Shown: piece after piece, positions 34,543 to 35,858 of the stretch
Numbering within the stretch: position 1 is the first letter of the stretch
How the letters are laid out: each line of letters starts with the position of its first letter
Virus record (IMG/VR): IMGVR_UViG_3300035703_002857
Location: 1-35,858 of that record
Length of the DNA stretch: 35,858 bases
Direction: 5' to 3' (one strand)
Source: a virus
Made by a program: the position numbers and the translations under genes
Notes under the pieces: model-generated
Database searches by the model: none
Seen by the model: the letters and a program-made list of their open reading frames with translations, nothing else
What the model was told of the DNA's origin: nothing

Positions 34543-35298
34543 ATGCCACAGTTTTTTAAACAATTATTAGGCATAATGATGTTAGTAGTATATTCTACTA
34601 GCTGTGGATGCGCTACTCTTTTTAATTCAGTTAACTTCAAAGATGCTCCACGTAATTCTTTCGTTAAAGTCGAAGTTCTTACAGATCAATATGCCAGTAC
34701 TGGCTCTGGAGTAATTATTAATCATATTGAAAATTCCAACACAATTATTCTTACAGCTGGTCATATTTGTCATGATAACACGATTGCTATGAGAGTTTTA
34801 GATATAAAAGAAAAAGCTTTTGAAGTTATTACATTTGTAAAAGCTGAAAGAGATGACTTATGCCTTCTAATAACAAAAGGAGTTATAAACGGAAAACCAA
34901 TAAAACTAGCCGAAGAAGCTCCTCAAATTGGAGAACATTCCTACAACATAGCAGCTCCAATGGGAATACACGCACCAGATATGGAACTAATGTTTGACGG
35001 TTATTATCAAGGCAAATTAAAATTATCAGTAGAACATTACCCATCCGATATTTATAGCATCGCAGGAATGGGTGGTAGCTCTGGTTCTCCAATATTTAAT
35101 GAGAACTGGGAACTAGTTGGGATTGTATCTAGAGGTATAAACGGATTTCAACATATAATGCTTTCAGTTGAATATCCGAGAATTAAAATATTTTACGAAT
35201 ACGCTTTTACAGAACAATTTAAAGTTGATGCCGCTAGAAATATGGGAAACATTGAAAAGAAAATGATGGATTTTATGAGCAAATTAATGAGCTTATGA
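34543..35298 (+). CDS. Predicted exported trypsin-like serine protease
   Basis: 251 residues, the only plus-strand protein gene. The N-terminus (residues 1-23) has Lys6 and a hydrophobic stretch ending STSCGCA, a signal peptide with a possible, non-canonical lipobox Cys. A trypsin/HtrA-like fold follows: LTAGHIC gives His74, ERDDLCLL gives Asp104 or Asp105, and GGSSGSP gives Ser180 as catalytic triad. An N-terminal GSGVIIN and a C-terminal WELVGIVSRG are also typical. It would cut proteins in the host envelope or outside. ATG 34576 with AGG four bases upstream is an alternative start but shortens the signal. The stop overlaps the stop of the convergent gene by six bases. Confidence 0.85.
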   Translation: MPQFFKQLLGIMMLVVYSTSCGCATLFNSVNFKDAPRNSFVKVEVLTDQYASTGSGVIINHIENSNTIILTAGHICHDNTIAMRVLDIKEKAFEVITFVKAERDDLCLLITKGVINGKPIKLAEEAPQIGEHSYNIAAPMGIHAPDMELMFDGYYQGKLKLSVEHYPSDIYSIAGMGGSSGSPIFNENWELVGIVSRGINGFQHIMLSVEYPRIKIFYEYAFTEQFKVDAARNMGNIEKKMMDFMSKLMSL

Positions 35299-35499
35299 AA
35301 TTTTAATTTTCTCTCTATCCATAGAAATATTTTTACAAAATCTAATTTCTTTATTACTCAAAGTCCAAATTTCACCATTATCAAGAGCAACAGTGAATAG
35401 CAAATCGTGCTCTTGAGAGTAATCGATTACCAAAAAAGCATATCCCTCCATTTTGTGACGGAGAGAATATACCGGTATCATTGGATTTAATTGTAACAT
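35293..35499 (-). CDS. Small conserved phage protein beside the tRNAs
   Basis: 68 residues. LQLNPMIPVYSL, then LVIDYSQEHDLLFTVALDNGEIWTLSNKEIRFCKNISM, resembles a short protein widely seen in marine T4-like phages (NPxIPxY...VIDYxxEHxLLW...GExWTxxNxxIRxxxNxxxG). It is probably a compact beta-barrel. No function is known to me. It lies three bases downstream of the tRNA-Tyr gene and ends overlapping the protease gene. Confidence 0.78.
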   Translation of the reverse strand: MLQLNPMIPVYSLRHKMEGYAFLVIDYSQEHDLLFTVALDNGEIWTLSNKEIRFCKNISMDREKIKIS

Positions 35500-35502
35500 A
35501 CT

Positions 35503-35588
35503 TGGTGGGAAGTGAGAGATTCGAACTCCCTAAGACTATGTCTCCTGTTTTACAGTCAGGCGTAACTCGCCATCGTTACCGACTTCCC
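35503..35588 (-). tRNA. tRNA-Tyr (GTA)
   Basis: 86 bases on the minus strand with acceptor stem GGGAAGT/ACTTCCC, discriminator A and an encoded CCA. The anticodon stem-loop is CTGACTGTAAAACAG-like with anticodon GTA, the T arm holds GTTCGAATC, and a long variable arm marks the class II tRNA expected for bacterial Tyr. Seven bases separate it from tRNA-Gln. Confidence 0.93.
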
Positions 35589-35595
35589 AAAAAAA

Positions 35596-35669
35596 TGGTT
35601 GGGGAACAGGGACTCGAACCCCGATAAGTGGAATCAAAATCCACGGTCCTGCCATTAGACGATTCCCCA
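35596..35669 (-). tRNA. tRNA-Gln (TTG)
   Basis: 74 bases on the minus strand. Acceptor TGGGGAA pairs with TTCCCCA, followed by A and an encoded CCA. The anticodon arm GTGGA TTTTGAT TCCAC gives anticodon TTG, and the T arm is CGGGGTTCGAGTCCCTG. It decodes CAA, a common codon in this AT-rich genome. Confidence 0.94.
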
Positions 35670-35777
35670 ATAAAAACCCTATATTGTCACGAAGGGTTCC
35701 CGTGTTTTGACTACCTCAAACCGTGCTTGATTTCTTTTATAAGCGATCAACATATAAAAAAGTATTCAGCCAACTTT
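35670..35777. other. Spacer between tRNA-Gln and tRNA-Leu
   Basis: 108 bases without a convincing gene. A short AACCCT/AGGGTT inverted repeat near 35675-35700, overlapping a CACG/CGTG pairing, may be a processing or terminator-like hairpin. No promoter or fourth tRNA was recognised. Confidence 0.4.
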
Positions 35778-35858
35778 TGGTGCCCCGGGTCGGACTCGAA
35801 CCGACAAACCCTTGCGAGTGACAGATTTTAAGTCTGCTGTGTAAACCATTCCACCACC
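35778..35858 (-). tRNA. tRNA-Leu (TAA), 5' end beyond window
   Basis: The minus strand shows a D arm starting TGGTGGAATGG, an anticodon arm GCAGACTTAAAATCTGT with anticodon TAA, a class II variable arm and a T arm GGTTCGAGTCC, then CCGGGGC, discriminator A and an encoded CCA. The 5' acceptor strand should be GCCCCGG; only its last two bases are inside the window, so about five are missing. Confidence 0.9.

Noticed and set aside
35628-35831. Frame of 67 codons across tRNA-Gln and tRNA-Leu
   Set aside because: It consists of antisense tRNA sequence; the DSNRQTL-like string is the usual false protein seen over tRNAs.

Overview
The window looks like part of the genome of a T4-related, contractile-tailed bacteriophage. 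It is AT-rich, tightly packed and almost entirely transcribed from the minus strand. The anchors are a gp6-type baseplate wedge protein, a gp25-type wedge protein, a gp55-like late sigma factor, a PIN-PhoH ATPase, two different homing-type endonucleases and a tRNA cluster. Several small proteins (FmdB-like zinc ribbon, short YGDETL membrane protein, 68-residue protein beside the tRNAs) resemble ones I associate with marine T4-like phages such as cyanophages. That suggests a marine host but does not prove it; no host marker is visible.

Layout on the plus-strand scale. 1-18968: virion (mostly baseplate and tail) module. From the upstream end (right) to the downstream end (left) it holds a small coiled-coil protein, an OB-fold tail protein with two cysteine peptidase/amidase-like domains, a spike-like protein, two very large unrecognised proteins (877 and 1104 aa), gp25, gp6, a DNRLRE-domain protein, a 1226-aa protein combining two LamG-like domains with a tail/wedge-like segment, and the start of a fibre-like protein with beta-propeller repeats that runs off the window. 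18988-21206: regulatory and small-gene block with the late sigma factor, whose last 26 codons occur twice, flanking a GIY-YIG endonuclease gene. 21199-30674: eleven-gene sugar nucleotide and glycosyltransferase cassette. 30674-34479: HNH endonuclease, Fe-S PD-(D/E)XK nuclease, zinc metallopeptidase-like protein, an unknown small protein and PIN-PhoH. 34543-35298: the only plus-strand gene, a predicted exported trypsin-like protease. 35293-35858: a small conserved protein and tRNA-Tyr, tRNA-Gln and tRNA-Leu (the last cut by the window edge).

How it fits together. The gp55-like factor would direct late transcription of the tail genes. The glycan cassette encodes GDP-mannose 3,5-epimerase, a mannose-6-phosphate isomerase type II cupin, UDP-GlcNAc 2-epimerase, a sugar O-methyltransferase and seven glycosyltransferases. 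That is enough for a dedicated oligosaccharide whose acceptor (virion, host envelope or DNA) cannot be told from the window.

The most unusual point is at the sigma gene. The intact gene ends just upstream of the GIY-YIG gene, and a second copy of its final codons lies at the far end of the endonuclease gene. The two copies differ only at synonymous third positions and in the stop codon. This suggests an endonuclease cassette that brought a replacement 3' end and so repaired the gene it interrupted. A second notable point is a hairpin upstream of the HNH endonuclease that would hide its ribosome binding site. No CRISPR array, insertion sequence or integrase was seen, and no gene-free stretch exceeds 300 bases.
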